From NCBI RefSeq assembly GCF_004296335.1, contig NZ_SGIU01000001.1, forward strand, positions 1 through 64,000: a stretch of 64,000 nucleotides of DNA, in the 5' to 3' direction. The notes below the pieces were generated by a model, which saw only the letters and a list, made by a program, of their open reading frames with translations, was not told the DNA's origin and did not search any database. This document shows, in pieces, positions 36,127 to 45,690 of the stretch. Position 1 is the stretch's first letter; every line of letters begins with the position of its first letter. The translations under genes were made by a program, and so were the position numbers. The stretch is from Flagellimonas allohymeniacidonis. Lineage in GTDB: Bacteria > Bacteroidota > Bacteroidia > Flavobacteriales > Flavobacteriaceae.

Positions 36127-38001
36127 ATGGAAGAAAAGAAACTGGATATCAATTCCATAATTGGATTTGTGTTGATTTTTGGGATACTCATTTTTATGTT
36201 TTATCAAAATCAGCCCACTCCCGAGGAATTGGAAGCTCAGAAAGCGGAGCAGGAGCTAATTGAGGCAGAAGCCAAAGTAGCTGAAGAAGAAAAGGAGAGC
36301 AGTCCTGAAATAGAAAAACCGCAACCCATCAATGTGCAGGATTCCACGGCGGTAAGTGAGTACCAAAATTCTGTAGGAGCCTTCGGATTTACTTCAGTGT
36401 CCGAAGCAACGACCATACTTGAGAATGAGTTGGTTTATTTGGAAGTTGCTAACAGGGGAGGACAGATTGTAGAGGCAAAAATGAAAAATTTTGTCACTTA
36501 CGATTCCATCCCCGTATATCTTGTGAAGGATGGCAATGCTAACTTTAAACTTAGTTTTTCCACTACGGATAATCGAGTTCTAAGCACAGCAGATTTGTTC
36601 TTCGAGCCCTCATTGACAAAAAATGGGGATGATCAAGTGCTTTCGATGAAAGCCAAGGTTAGCGAAAACCAATTTTTGGAATACCGCTACGAAATGAAAC
36701 CGGATGACTACCTAATTGATTTTACCGTACGTTCCCAAGGATTGAATGGGGTCATCAACAGCGGACACCCCATCACACTTGAGTGGGATATGAAAGGTAT
36801 CCGCCATAACAAAAGTGTGCAGTATGAAAACCGTTATACGCGGCTGACGTATAATCACGAAGACGGGAAGATCAGTAAACTTTCTGAGAGCAGTGACTTG
36901 GATGAAGAAACCGAGGAGGATATAAAATGGCTTTCTTATCGTCAGCATTTTTTCAGCAGCATTTTAGCCACGGATAATCCATTTAATACGGCCGAACTTA
37001 CATCAAAGAACCTTGTTGAAGAAGAAAACAAAGAAACATTGTTTACCAAGGAATATAGTGCCAAAGTACCATTGGCGTTGCAAGGAGGCGAGCTTTCCCA
37101 AAATATGCATTGGTATTATGGTCCCACCGATGTGAAGATTTTGGATGATTATAAGGATTTAAACTTGGCAGATTCCATTCCTTTTGGATGGGGTATTTTT
37201 GGATGGATCAACCGGTACATATTTACACCTTTTTATGGGTTCTTGAGCTCATTTCTGCCCTATGGAATTGCCATTATTATCATGACCATATTGGTGCGAT
37301 TGGCGCTCTCACCGGTTACATACAAGTCATACCTTTCGCAAGCCAAAATGAAGGTCCTGAAACCTGAAATCACCGAGCTTAACGAAAAGTACAAGGACAA
37401 TGCCATGAAGAAGCAGCAGGAGACCATGAAGTTGTACAATAAGGCAGGGGTTAGCCCCATGAGCGGTTGTATACCGGCCTTGATGCAATTGCCCATTTTC
37501 TACGCCTTGTTCATGTTTTTCCCAACTTCTTTTGAGTTGCGTCAGAAATCGTTCTTGTGGGCTGAGGATTTGTCTTCCTATGATACGATTTTCAACTTGC
37601 CGTTCTCCATTCCATTTTATGGAGATCACGTGAGTCTTTTCCCAATTCTGGCGTCCATAGCGATATTCTTTTATATGACGCTGACTACAGGGCAGACCAT
37701 GCAAATGCAACAGCAACCGGGCATGCCCAACATGAAGTTTATCATGTATCTATCACCGGTTATGATGTTGGTGTTCTTTAACAACTATGCCAGTGGATTG
37801 AGTTTATACTACTTCATCTCTAACTTGATCACCATCTTTATTATGTTGGCCATCAAGAATTACATTCTGGATGAGGACAAGATTCATGCCCAGATTCAAG
37901 AGAACAAAAAGAAGCCTAAAAAGGAGAACAAGTTCCAGCGTAAGATGCGTGAAATGATGGAACAGGCTGAGAATCAGAAGAAAACTGGGGGTCGAAGATA
38001 G
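36127..38001 (+). CDS. yidC: Membrane protein insertase YidC
   Basis: 624 residues. An N-terminal helix (about 7-26) is followed by an acidic Glu/Ala linker, a large periplasmic beta-super-sandwich (about 80-355) and the conserved five-helix insertase core (about 370-590; YGIAIIIMTILVRLALSPVTYKS carries the groove arginine, then SPMSGCIPALMQLPIFYALF). The tail is very basic (KKPKKENKFQRKMRE), fitting ribosome contact. It inserts and folds inner-membrane proteins with or without SecYEG. It has its own promoter after pyrG. Confidence 0.96.
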   Translation: MEEKKLDINSIIGFVLIFGILIFMFYQNQPTPEELEAQKAEQELIEAEAKVAEEEKESSPEIEKPQPINVQDSTAVSEYQNSVGAFGFTSVSEATTILENELVYLEVANRGGQIVEAKMKNFVTYDSIPVYLVKDGNANFKLSFSTTDNRVLSTADLFFEPSLTKNGDDQVLSMKAKVSENQFLEYRYEMKPDDYLIDFTVRSQGLNGVINSGHPITLEWDMKGIRHNKSVQYENRYTRLTYNHEDGKISKLSESSDLDEETEEDIKWLSYRQHFFSSILATDNPFNTAELTSKNLVEEENKETLFTKEYSAKVPLALQGGELSQNMHWYYGPTDVKILDDYKDLNLADSIPFGWGIFGWINRYIFTPFYGFLSSFLPYGIAIIIMTILVRLALSPVTYKSYLSQAKMKVLKPEITELNEKYKDNAMKKQQETMKLYNKAGVSPMSGCIPALMQLPIFYALFMFFPTSFELRQKSFLWAEDLSSYDTIFNLPFSIPFYGDHVSLFPILASIAIFFYMTLTTGQTMQMQQQPGMPNMKFIMYLSPVMMLVFFNNYASGLSLYYFISNLITIFIMLAIKNYILDEDKIHAQIQENKKKPKKENKFQRKMREMMEQAENQKKTGGRR

Positions 38002-38103
38002 TTTTTCTCATACGATGTAGCCCATTTTCCCGTTTTAATGATAGTGAGATTAAACCTTTTGGGTTGATCAAAGTCTAACAGGAAAACCTACTACATCAAC
38101 AAT

Positions 38104-38667
38104 ATGAAAAACCTAAGATTTGCACTTTTTCTTTTGGCATTTATTTTTATCGGTTCTACGGAATATGTTGAAGCCCAAGTACGCAGACCTGCGGTGAAAA
38201 CCGTTCGAAAAAAACGTAGGGTAAAACGCAAGGTACGTCGACAAAACCGCAGGGTGGTAAGAAGAACGTTGAGACGTTTGCCCAATAACACAAGACCCAT
38301 AGTCTTTAGAAGAGTTACGTACTATCCCGTGGGTGGTATGTACTACGTTCAACGCCGAGGTATTTATGTAAGGGCGTTTCCCCCAAGGGGATTCAGACTG
38401 CGCTTGTTGCCAGCAACGGCGATTACCATAAGTGTTAGGGGAGTACCCTATCGTTATGCCGATGGTGTTTTCTATAATGAAATCAATGGGGAGTACGAAG
38501 TAACACAGCCACCGATCGGGGCGGTGTTAAATGAACTGCCTGAAGACGCAGAGGAAATCGATTTTGACGGTGTATCGGCTTACGAGCTCAATGAAGCCAT
38601 TTACCAAGCGGTGGAGGATGGCTATGAAGTTATCGATGTTATCGAAGAAGAAGAACAGGAAGATTGA
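38104..38667 (+). CDS. Exported DUF6515-like protein with Arg-rich head and acidic tail
   Basis: 187 residues: a signal peptide (about 1-25, ending VEAQ) and then about 35 residues dominated by Arg/Lys (VRRPAVKTVRKKRRVKRK and a continuation). A conserved part (VTYYPVGGMYYVQRRGIYVRA; GVPYRYADGVFYNEINGEYE) has the Tyr/Gly repeats of DUF6515. The C-terminal segment is strongly acidic (residues 149-187, ending EEEEQED). The opposite charges suggest self-assembly or binding to polyanions, which is inference. It is followed by a strong terminator. Confidence 0.82.
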   Translation: MKNLRFALFLLAFIFIGSTEYVEAQVRRPAVKTVRKKRRVKRKVRRQNRRVVRRTLRRLPNNTRPIVFRRVTYYPVGGMYYVQRRGIYVRAFPPRGFRLRLLPATAITISVRGVPYRYADGVFYNEINGEYEVTQPPIGAVLNELPEDAEEIDFDGVSAYELNEAIYQAVEDGYEVIDVIEEEEQED

Positions 38668-38700
38668 GCACTGATAAATAGAGTAGCCCTAAATCAAAAA

Positions 38701-38726
38701 AAACTCCCCCGATTTCGGGGGAGTTT
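38701..38726. terminator. Strong terminator after the DUF6515-like gene
   Basis: A perfect 11-bp stem, AAACTCCCCCG (38701-38711) with CGGGGGAGTTT (38716-38726), has a 4-base loop ATTT. It is preceded by an A-run and lies 34 bp after the stop codon. Confidence 0.9.
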
Positions 38727-38882
38727 CCATTTATAGGTATAGTTTGGAAAGATTTGGGACTCCAAAGATGCTGCTTAATATCTGCTTAAAAAATTAATAG
38801 TTGTCAAAGGGCCCGTTTTTGTATGGTAAAAACCCCCCTTTTGATGTGTCATCGACGAACGGTAAACTCCCCTAGATAAACG

Positions 38883-38914
38883 AACTCCCTTAACCGAAAT
38901 CAAGGGAGTTTTTT
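38883..38914 (+). terminator. Second intrinsic terminator with no assigned gene
   Basis: A perfect 9-bp stem, AACTCCCTT (38883-38891) with AAGGGAGTT (38902-38910), is followed by TTTT on the plus strand, making six Ts in all with the stem end. The minus strand lacks a T-run after the stem, so it should stop plus-strand transcripts. The previous plus-strand gene already has a terminator 160 bp earlier. Confidence 0.7.
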
Positions 38915-38958
38915 AACAGAAAAATACTTACAAAATTTTTGTTTTTTGCAGCTACGAA

Positions 38959-41013
38959 TTAGTGTAGTGCATCCAAAACTTCTTGAGGTAAAAGTACCTT
39001 GTCGATGATATGGACAACTCCATTGCTTGCGAAATTATCTTCCGCAATCACTTCGGCATCCACATGGGTCTTATCACGAATGAAAATTCCGTGGTTAAGG
39101 ATAGCAATTACATCCTCACCCTGAACGGTATGTATTCGCTGATGATTTTTTAAATCTCCTGAAGCTACGGCCTGTCCTGCTACAACGTGGTATGTCAAGA
39201 TTTTGGCCAAAAGTTCTTTTTCCTGTGGAGTATCAAAATCATCCAAACTGTTGTATTGATCGCCCAAAGCATTCAACAAGTCAACAAATGCCTCGTTGGT
39301 GGGTGCAAAGACCGTAAAGGGGCCTTCTCCACTAAGTACTCCAACCAATCCAGCATCGGCTTGAATCAAGGCATCCACAAGTAGACTTAAATCATCTACA
39401 GACTGGGCTAATTCTACAATGTTAGGTGTAGGAGGGAATAGAATATCCAATACTTCTTGTGGAAGCAATACTTTGTTGATTACATGTACCACACCATTAC
39501 TCGCCTCTACGTCTGGAATAACTACAGTGGCATTGGTATCAGTGGCATCGACAATATGTACGGTATTGTTCTTAATGTTGATACCTACATTTTCCCCTTG
39601 GAAAGTTTCAATTTGCTGTCCGTGGGAAAGGTCAGCTTTGAATGCAGCTGTGCCAACTACTACATGATAGGTCAATACCTTCACAAGAATATCCAACTCT
39701 TCCTCGGTATCAAAATCTGATAAGCTGCTAAAGTCATCTCCAAGAATATCGAGCAATTCTATGAAAGCGGCATTGGTGGGTGCGAAGACCGTAAACGGCC
39801 CGTCTCCGCTTAACGTTTCCACCAAACCTGCATTCGCTGTTTGCAACGCTTCAACCAAAAGGCTAAGGTCGTCGGTTTCAACAGCGATTTCAACAATGGT
39901 CTTTAGCTGAAGTGAAGCCACAAAATCCAAGGCAGCCTGTGGAAGCAAAACTTTATCTATAGTATGGGCCACGCCATTGGAGGCCATAAAATCGGTACCT
40001 GTAATATTGGCATTGACTTCAGAGGCATCTCCGATAACAAAGGTTCCATCTTGCTTGATAACGGAAACGTTATTTCCAGCAAAGGCCGTGGGTACATCTC
40101 CAACTGCCAAATCAGCCTTTAATACTTTTGCAGGAATCACATGATATAGTAGAATGTTGCGAAGCAAATCGATTTCCTCGGTCGTATCAAAATCATCCAA
40201 AGAAGAATAGTCATCGCCCAAAATATCCAATAAGGCTACAAAGGCATCATCGGTAGGGGCAAAAACAGTAAAGGGTCCATCGCCGCTAAGAGTTCCAACC
40301 AAATCTGCTTTGATAACGGCAGCTTCAAGTAACGAAAGGGCTTCGGTTTCAACTACTAATTCTACCAAGTTGCCCAATTCCTCCTCGTCCTCATCGTCAT
40401 CCTCATCGTCATCACCACTTAGAGCGTCAAGAATTTCTTGCGGAAGAAGAACTTTGTTGATGACATGTACTATACCATTTGATGCACTAACATCAGGAAT
40501 AATAACCTGCGCATCCTCATCTGTGGCATCACCAATAAAAACACCTCCATCCAGGTCCACTACAACATCTTCTCCTTGAACGGTGGTGATGGCTTGGCCA
40601 TCACTAAGTTCCGTAGATGCTACAGCAGCTCCAAGAACCACATGGTATTGCAAGATTTTCGCCAGAAGCTCTCTTTCTTCATCAGTATCAAAATCGTCAA
40701 GGGAATCAAAACCATCTAGGCTGCCCAATAGCGCAGAGAATGCCTCATTGGTGGGAGCAAATACGGTAAAAGGACCTTCTCCACTTAGGGTACCTATCAA
40801 ATCTGAGTCTGCATTTTCATCCGCTTTGGCCAGCGCCATTACCAAGGAATTTAAGGCCTCGGTGTTTTGTGCCGTTTCGACAATGTTGTTTTGGGTTTCT
40901 GTAGATGCTTCAGCTATGGCTTGTCCATCATCTTCGTTGTCACAGGAAGAAAATGTGAACAGCGAAAGCATCATTAAGAGGAAATAGCTCCTCAGTTGTA
41001 GCACTTTTTTCAT
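38959..41013 (-). CDS. Lipoprotein with four fasciclin (FAS1) domains, A
   Basis: 684 residues from the ATG at 41013; the frame to 41076 adds 21 residues before the lipoprotein signal, which ends at Cys24 (FTFSSCDNEDDGQ). Four FAS1 repeats follow, each with the H1 motif GPFTVFAPTNEAF (or a close variant) and the H2 motif VVHVINKVLLPQ. A run of acidic residues (DDDEDDDEDEEE) joins domains 1 and 2. FAS1 proteins mediate adhesion or bind matrix components. The acidic start suggests surface export. It lies 78 bp after a sister gene, separated by a terminator. Confidence 0.92.
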   Translation of the reverse strand: MKKVLQLRSYFLLMMLSLFTFSSCDNEDDGQAIAEASTETQNNIVETAQNTEALNSLVMALAKADENADSDLIGTLSGEGPFTVFAPTNEAFSALLGSLDGFDSLDDFDTDEERELLAKILQYHVVLGAAVASTELSDGQAITTVQGEDVVVDLDGGVFIGDATDEDAQVIIPDVSASNGIVHVINKVLLPQEILDALSGDDDEDDDEDEEELGNLVELVVETEALSLLEAAVIKADLVGTLSGDGPFTVFAPTDDAFVALLDILGDDYSSLDDFDTTEEIDLLRNILLYHVIPAKVLKADLAVGDVPTAFAGNNVSVIKQDGTFVIGDASEVNANITGTDFMASNGVAHTIDKVLLPQAALDFVASLQLKTIVEIAVETDDLSLLVEALQTANAGLVETLSGDGPFTVFAPTNAAFIELLDILGDDFSSLSDFDTEEELDILVKVLTYHVVVGTAAFKADLSHGQQIETFQGENVGINIKNNTVHIVDATDTNATVVIPDVEASNGVVHVINKVLLPQEVLDILFPPTPNIVELAQSVDDLSLLVDALIQADAGLVGVLSGEGPFTVFAPTNEAFVDLLNALGDQYNSLDDFDTPQEKELLAKILTYHVVAGQAVASGDLKNHQRIHTVQGEDVIAILNHGIFIRDKTHVDAEVIAEDNFASNGVVHIIDKVLLPQEVLDALH
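40380..40430 (-). repeat. Acidic codon repeat in fasciclin lipoprotein A
   Basis: A run of Asp and Glu codons reads as repeated CTCAT/CGTCATC triplets on the plus strand and encodes GDDDEDDDEDEEELG between FAS1 domains 1 and 2. The near-repeat structure could change length by slippage in multiples of three bases without breaking the frame. Confidence 0.6.
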
Positions 41014-41052
41014 TTTTATATGTGTTTTCGGGTTAATACTTGTTTGTGGGGT

Positions 41053-41081
41053 GAAAAAAAGGTCATGCCGCGGCATGACCT
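41053..41081 (-). terminator. Terminator of fasciclin gene B
   Basis: The 22-bp perfect palindrome AGGTCATGCCG-CGGCATGACCT (41060-41081) is followed on the minus strand by TTTTTT (41060 down to 41054). It lies 10 bp after the stop at 41092, between the two fasciclin genes, so gene A needs its own promoter or readthrough. Confidence 0.9.
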
Positions 41082-41091
41082 CTATTTCGGT

Positions 41092-42969
41092 TTAATTTGT
41101 GGTGTCTGGAAGCAGAACGGTATTCAAGACGTGAACGACTCCGTTTGCGGCCTGCACGTCAACAGCAATTATGCCAATACCGGTATTGCCAGCTCCGTCG
41201 GTGACATCAGCTATATTGCCATCCGTTCCGGGAAGTGTAATGGTAAATGTATCGCCTTCTAGAGTAGCAGGTGTCGTTGTATCTCCACTAGGATTAAGGT
41301 CCCCAGAGCGAATGTTTGCTCCAGAAATTACATGATGTTGCAAAACACTGGCCAATAGTCCAGCCTCGATATCTTCCAAAGAATTCCACATGTCGTTACT
41401 GTCCAATAAAGCTTGGAAGGCCTCATTGGTTGGTGCAAAAACGGTAAACGGTCCATCCCCTAATAAAGAGATGCTTAATCCACTAGTATCCAATGCAGAT
41501 TCTAATGAATCGAAGTTGGGGTCACCGGACACAAAATTGAGTATTTTAGGCAAATCAATCACTGTATCCACGGCATGGATCACACCATTGGTAGCAACAA
41601 TGTCGGCAATAATAACATTGCTCGTATTATTTAAGGTAACGCCATCATCAGTATTGATGTACAAACTAAATGGTTCATCTGTATCGAATTCGGCAGCGGT
41701 ATTTACGTAAGAATTTGTTAATCCGGAAGAAAAAGCAGCTGTACCGACGACTACATGATTGGAAAGAACGTCATTGATATCATTGGAATCTGGATTGGTA
41801 AATTCATCGAAAGCAGCATTTACCGGGGCAAATACGGTAAAATCTTGTTGAGCATCTGATAAAAGATCGGTGAAAGTTGTGTTTCCACCTTCTGTTAAGG
41901 CGGCTACCAGCGATGTTAAGCCGGGATTGGCCACTGCGTGGTCCACAATATTGGGTAGTCCGATAACTGCATCCACAACATGAACCACACCGTTCAACGC
42001 TTTAACATCTGCGGTTTCTACTGAGGAAACCCCGTTGAATTCCACACCATCAGTGGTATCAAAGAAAATACTTATGTTTTGGTCACCAGCTCCTGTGGCC
42101 AGCGTATTTGTGTATCCGGAACCTAATCCTTCCAAATCAGCTTGTAACAATGTTCCCTCGATGACGTGATTTAGCAGTACATTGGTCAATACGTCCACAG
42201 GGATATCCCCAAGTTGAGCTCCATTTAAAAAAGTGTCAAAAGCGGCATCGCTTGGAGCTAGTACGGTAAAGGGACCATCACCTCGTAAAACTGCAGGAAG
42301 ATCTCCATTGGCCGCGGTAAGGGCAGCAACCAAATTTTCCAAATTATCATTACCCAAAGCCAAATCTGTAATGGGCACAAGGATAATGTCGGCCAATTCA
42401 TCCAAGATAACCTGTGGCAAAAGTACTTTATTGATAATGTGGACAATGCCATTGGTGGTTTCCACATTAGCAGTGATAACTTCAGCATCCACATCAGTAG
42501 CATCTCCAATGAATACTCCGCCGGTGGTGGATACGGTAAGCGTACTGCCTTGCAGGGTGGTCAAGGTTTGACCATCTGTAAGATCTGTGGAAAGGGCAGC
42601 TGTTCCAGCTACTACGTGGTATTGCAAAATAACAGCTAATAGGTCTTGTAGTTGTTCTGAGTTGAAATCATCTAAGGAGTCAAACCCATCCAATTGCGCC
42701 AACAAATCGGCAAAGGCGTCATCGGTAGGGGCAAAGACCGTGAAAGGACCATCTCCACTCAAAGCACTAATCAAGTCATTATTGGCACTTTCATCGGCCT
42801 TTTGCAATGCACTGACCAAACTGCTTAGATTCGCGGTTGCCTCGGCTGCTTCTACAATATTTGCATTTTGTCCAGGAGGATTCGAATTATCGTCATCATC
42901 GGAGCATGATGTAAAGATCAAAGTAAATGCCAGAAAGGTAATCTGGGACAATTTAGTTAGTGCTTTCAT
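41092..42969 (-). CDS. Lipoprotein with four fasciclin (FAS1) domains, B
   Basis: 625 residues from the ATG at 42969; the frame to 43023 adds 18 residues. The lipoprotein signal ends at Cys22 (IFTSCSDDDDNSN), and the Asp run is typical of surface-exported Bacteroidetes lipoproteins. Four FAS1 domains are visible: domains 1, 2 and 4 have GPFTVFAP or GPFTVLAP, and domain 3 is divergent (QDFTVFAPVNAAF). Each ends in a version of GVVHVINKVLLP. The similarity to gene A shows an older duplication with divergence. Probably an adhesin. Confidence 0.92.
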   Translation of the reverse strand: MKALTKLSQITFLAFTLIFTSCSDDDDNSNPPGQNANIVEAAEATANLSSLVSALQKADESANNDLISALSGDGPFTVFAPTDDAFADLLAQLDGFDSLDDFNSEQLQDLLAVILQYHVVAGTAALSTDLTDGQTLTTLQGSTLTVSTTGGVFIGDATDVDAEVITANVETTNGIVHIINKVLLPQVILDELADIILVPITDLALGNDNLENLVAALTAANGDLPAVLRGDGPFTVLAPSDAAFDTFLNGAQLGDIPVDVLTNVLLNHVIEGTLLQADLEGLGSGYTNTLATGAGDQNISIFFDTTDGVEFNGVSSVETADVKALNGVVHVVDAVIGLPNIVDHAVANPGLTSLVAALTEGGNTTFTDLLSDAQQDFTVFAPVNAAFDEFTNPDSNDINDVLSNHVVVGTAAFSSGLTNSYVNTAAEFDTDEPFSLYINTDDGVTLNNTSNVIIADIVATNGVIHAVDTVIDLPKILNFVSGDPNFDSLESALDTSGLSISLLGDGPFTVFAPTNEAFQALLDSNDMWNSLEDIEAGLLASVLQHHVISGANIRSGDLNPSGDTTTPATLEGDTFTITLPGTDGNIADVTDGAGNTGIGIIAVDVQAANGVVHVLNTVLLPDTTN

Positions 42970-43548
42970 AGAATGTTTTTTAGATTTCGTTTTGTTTAAC
43001 TTTCTAAAGATATAACTGAACATTAATGGTTGCTTTTGTTTATAGTTTTTTATAAAAAGTTTAACAAAAATGTATATGAAAACTAATCAAAAAGAAAAAT
43101 ATGGATACCATGTCCATGGTACTGAAATCAATTTTGAGGAAAAATCAAACTTCTAAATCTAAAGTTAAATAAATAATAATCAATGATTTAAGTATTTTAG
43201 AATACTACTGCTAAAAACATTCATACTTTGAGAGGCTACTTCGGCAGGACTGCTCGCTTTGTCTGGGAAGAATAAGTTTGTTTTATAATTATGTTTAAGA
43301 AATAGCTTAAAATAGTAGTCAATTAATATTGCTTAAACAAGCAGGTCCGATTTATTTCGATTCTGAATCTGAAGCCGAAAAGAAAGATTAAATCATAGCT
43401 GGAAGATTACCCAAGCGGCAACCCTATTAACGTAAATGGGTGTAAATTATGTAAGCAATTCAGCTGACTACTCGTCTAAGCGACCTTATGTTTCCTTTCA
43501 CAGTTGAAATGAGCACCATTTTGTATTTTTGCGGCACAATTAGAGCGA
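42970..43548. other. Large gene-poor interval upstream of mnmA
   Basis: The longest stretch without a credible gene. Near 43009-43016 a minus-strand TATCTTTA may be the fasciclin B promoter box. At 43106-43121 lies the palindrome TACCATG-TC-CATGGTA. The segment 43401-43424 resembles the 5' part of a tRNA but has no matching 3' half. The mnmA promoter occupies the last 45 bp. No ORF with family character was found on either strand. Confidence 0.6.
43504..43531 (+). promoter_or_regulatory. mnmA: mnmA promoter
   Basis: TTG (43504-43506), a 17-bp spacer and TATTTTTG (43524-43531) match the Bacteroidetes consensus exactly. The start codon is 17 bp downstream, so the leader is short. Confidence 0.65.
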
Positions 43549-44739
43549 ATGAAAAAGGTTGTTATAGGATTATCGGGGGGAGTAGACTCAAGCGTCTCCG
43601 CATATCTTTTGAAAGAACAGGGATATGAGGTGATTGGCCTCTTTATGAAGAATTGGCACGATGATTCTGTTATTATCTCTGATGAATGCCCTTGGGTGGA
43701 GGATAGCAATGACGCTTTGATTGTTGCTGAGAAATTGGGTATACCTTTTCAGACGGTCGACTTAAGTGCTGAATATAAGGAGCGTATTGTTGATTATATG
43801 TTCAAGGAATACGAAATGGGAAGAACTCCCAATCCTGATGTGCTTTGCAACCGCGAGATAAAGTTCGATGTTTTTCTTAAGATTGCGCTCCAATTAGGCG
43901 CCGATTATGTAGCGACCGGGCACTATTGCAGAAAGGGTATCATTAAGAATTCTGATGGCAGTGAGACCTATCAACTTTTGGCTGGTAAGGATTCGAATAA
44001 AGATCAATCCTATTTCCTATGCCAGCTGTCCCAGGAACAACTGGCAAAAACACTTTTCCCCATCGGGGAACTCTCCAAGCCCGAAGTACGGAAGATAGCA
44101 GCTGAGCGCAATCTCGTAACTGCTGATAAAAAAGATTCACAGGGTTTATGTTTTATAGGTAAAGTGCGCCTACCGGAATTCCTACAACAAAAATTGAAGC
44201 CCAAAAAAGGGGTCATCGTAGAAGTTCCTTCGAATGCCGAGCAATTTCATGGAACTGCCCCAGCTTTTGAAAACAAATGGGAAGAACTGGCGTATCAAGC
44301 AGAAAAAAAAGTGTATCAGCAAACCGATGGCAAGGTGGTCGGGGAACATCAAGGGGCCCATTATTTTACCATTGGGCAACGCAAGGGTCTTGACGTGGGA
44401 GGTACCAAAGAACCACTTTTTGTAATTGAGACCGATGTGGACAGCAATGTGATTTACACCGGTCAAGGGAAGTCTCACCCAGGTTTGTTCCGTCAAACTT
44501 TGTTTGTAAAGGAAGACGAGCTGCATTGGGTGCGTCCAGATCTGGCATTGCAGCCCGATGGCGAAATGGAAGTATGGGCAAGAATTCGATATCGCCAACC
44601 TTTGCAAAAAGCAAAATTGTATAAAACCGAGGCTGGGCTTTACGTAGATTTCGAAGAGAAACAATCAGCCATAACCGAAGGTCAGTTTGTAGCTTGGTAT
44701 TTGGATGATGAGCTCATAGGATCTGGAGTCATTTCTTAA
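43549..44739 (+). CDS. mnmA: tRNA-uridine 2-sulfurtransferase MnmA
   Basis: 396 residues. The PP-loop SGGVDSS (9-15) activates U34 with ATP. The catalytic cysteine pair is C100 ([11 protein letters not shown]) and C201 (GLCFIG). [10 protein letters not shown] and the C-terminal beta-barrel region ([18 protein letters not shown]) are typical. It makes 2-thiouridine at the wobble position of tRNA-Lys, Glu and Gln. The sequence [10 protein letters not shown] after motif I is the longer insertion usual in Bacteroidetes. The next gene follows after 2 bp, so they are probably cotranscribed. Confidence 0.96.
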   Translation: MKKVVIGLSGGVDSSVSAYLLKEQGYEVIGLFMKNWHDDSVIISDECPWVEDSNDALIVAEKLGIPFQTVDLSAEYKERIVDYMFKEYEMGRTPNPDVLCNREIKFDVFLKIALQLGADYVATGHYCRKGIIKNSDGSETYQLLAGKDSNKDQSYFLCQLSQEQLAKTLFPIGELSKPEVRKIAAERNLVTADKKDSQGLCFIGKVRLPEFLQQKLKPKKGVIVEVPSNAEQFHGTAPAFENKWEELAYQAEKKVYQQTDGKVVGEHQGAHYFTIGQRKGLDVGGTKEPLFVIETDVDSNVIYTGQGKSHPGLFRQTLFVKEDELHWVRPDLALQPDGEMEVWARIRYRQPLQKAKLYKTEAGLYVDFEEKQSAITEGQFVAWYLDDELIGSGVIS

Positions 44740-44741
44740 GT

Positions 44742-45686
44742 ATGGAGCAAAATAAGATTACCCAACTTTTTCAAATCAAGTACCCCATCATTCAAGCAGG
44801 TATGATATGGGCCAGCGGTTGGCGTTTGGCGTCAGCTGTTTCCAATTCTGGGGGTTTGGGACTGCTGGGTGCGGGAAGCATGTATCCTGAAGTGCTAAAA
44901 GAACATATTGAAAAATGTCAGAATGCTACGGACAAACCTTTTGGGGTGAATGTTCCCATGCTGTATCCTGATATTGAAAAACTCATGGATATCATTGTGG
45001 AGAGCGGAGTGAAAATTGTATTCACCTCAGCAGGAAACCCGAAGACATGGACCTCTTTTCTTAAGGAAAAAGGAATTACTGTTGTGCATGTGGTGAGCAG
45101 TGTAAAGTTTGCGCTGAAGGCACAAGAGGCCGGAGTTGATGCTGTGGTTACCGAAGGGTTTGAAGCAGGAGGGCATAACGGCAGGGATGAAACAACCACT
45201 TTGGTATTGATTCCATCCGTTAGAGAAAAAATAAATATCCCATTGATAGCAGCCGGAGGAATAGCCAATGGAAATGCTATGCTGGCTGCCATGGTTTTGG
45301 GAGCAGATGGTGTTCAAATTGGAAGCCGATTTGTTGCCAGCGAGGAAGCCTCGTCCCATACTGCGTTTAAAAATGCAGTTGTTGATGCCAAAGAGGGTGC
45401 TACACATCTTACTTTAAAGGAATTGGCTCCGGTACGCATGTTGAAGAACAAATTTTATCAAGATGTACAACAGGCCTATGCTAGTGGTGCCTCGGTAGAA
45501 GAATTGAAAACCCTTTTGGGGAGGGCCAGGGCAAAAAGAGGCATGTTCGAAGGAGATATGGAGGAAGGAGAACTTGAAATAGGTCAAGTGTCAGGTCTTA
45601 TCCACGATATCAAACCAGCTTCAAAAATCATGGAAGATTTACTGCAAGAGTTTAAGGAAGCCCAAAGGGAAGCATCAAAATTCTAG
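44742..45686 (+). CDS. Nitronate monooxygenase / 2-nitropropane dioxygenase family protein
   Basis: 314 residues forming an FMN-binding TIM barrel. Visible motifs are YPIIQAGMIW (N-terminal FMN strand), GFEAGGHNGRDET with the catalytic histidine, IPLIAAGGIANGNAML and LGADGVQIGSRFVA. It belongs to the NMO/FabK-like flavoproteins. Oxidation of alkyl nitronates is the family activity, but an enoyl-reductase-type role cannot be excluded. It is 2 bp downstream of mnmA, and its stop lies 4 bp from the convergent membrane-protein gene. Confidence 0.9.
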   Translation: MEQNKITQLFQIKYPIIQAGMIWASGWRLASAVSNSGGLGLLGAGSMYPEVLKEHIEKCQNATDKPFGVNVPMLYPDIEKLMDIIVESGVKIVFTSAGNPKTWTSFLKEKGITVVHVVSSVKFALKAQEAGVDAVVTEGFEAGGHNGRDETTTLVLIPSVREKINIPLIAAGGIANGNAMLAAMVLGADGVQIGSRFVASEEASSHTAFKNAVVDAKEGATHLTLKELAPVRMLKNKFYQDVQQAYASGASVEELKTLLGRARAKRGMFEGDMEEGELEIGQVSGLIHDIKPASKIMEDLLQEFKEAQREASKF

Positions 45687-45690
45687 GGGG

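Noticed and set aside
38959..42969. Repeated DNA in the fasciclin genes as a CRISPR or other array
   Set aside because: The repeats are domain-length coding duplications in frame with degenerate third positions, not short identical repeats with spacers.
43401..43424. tRNA-like 5' segment GGAAGATTACCCAAGCGG
   Set aside because: Acceptor start and D-arm look right, but no T-arm, 3' acceptor complement or proper anticodon stem follows. At best a degraded remnant or chance.
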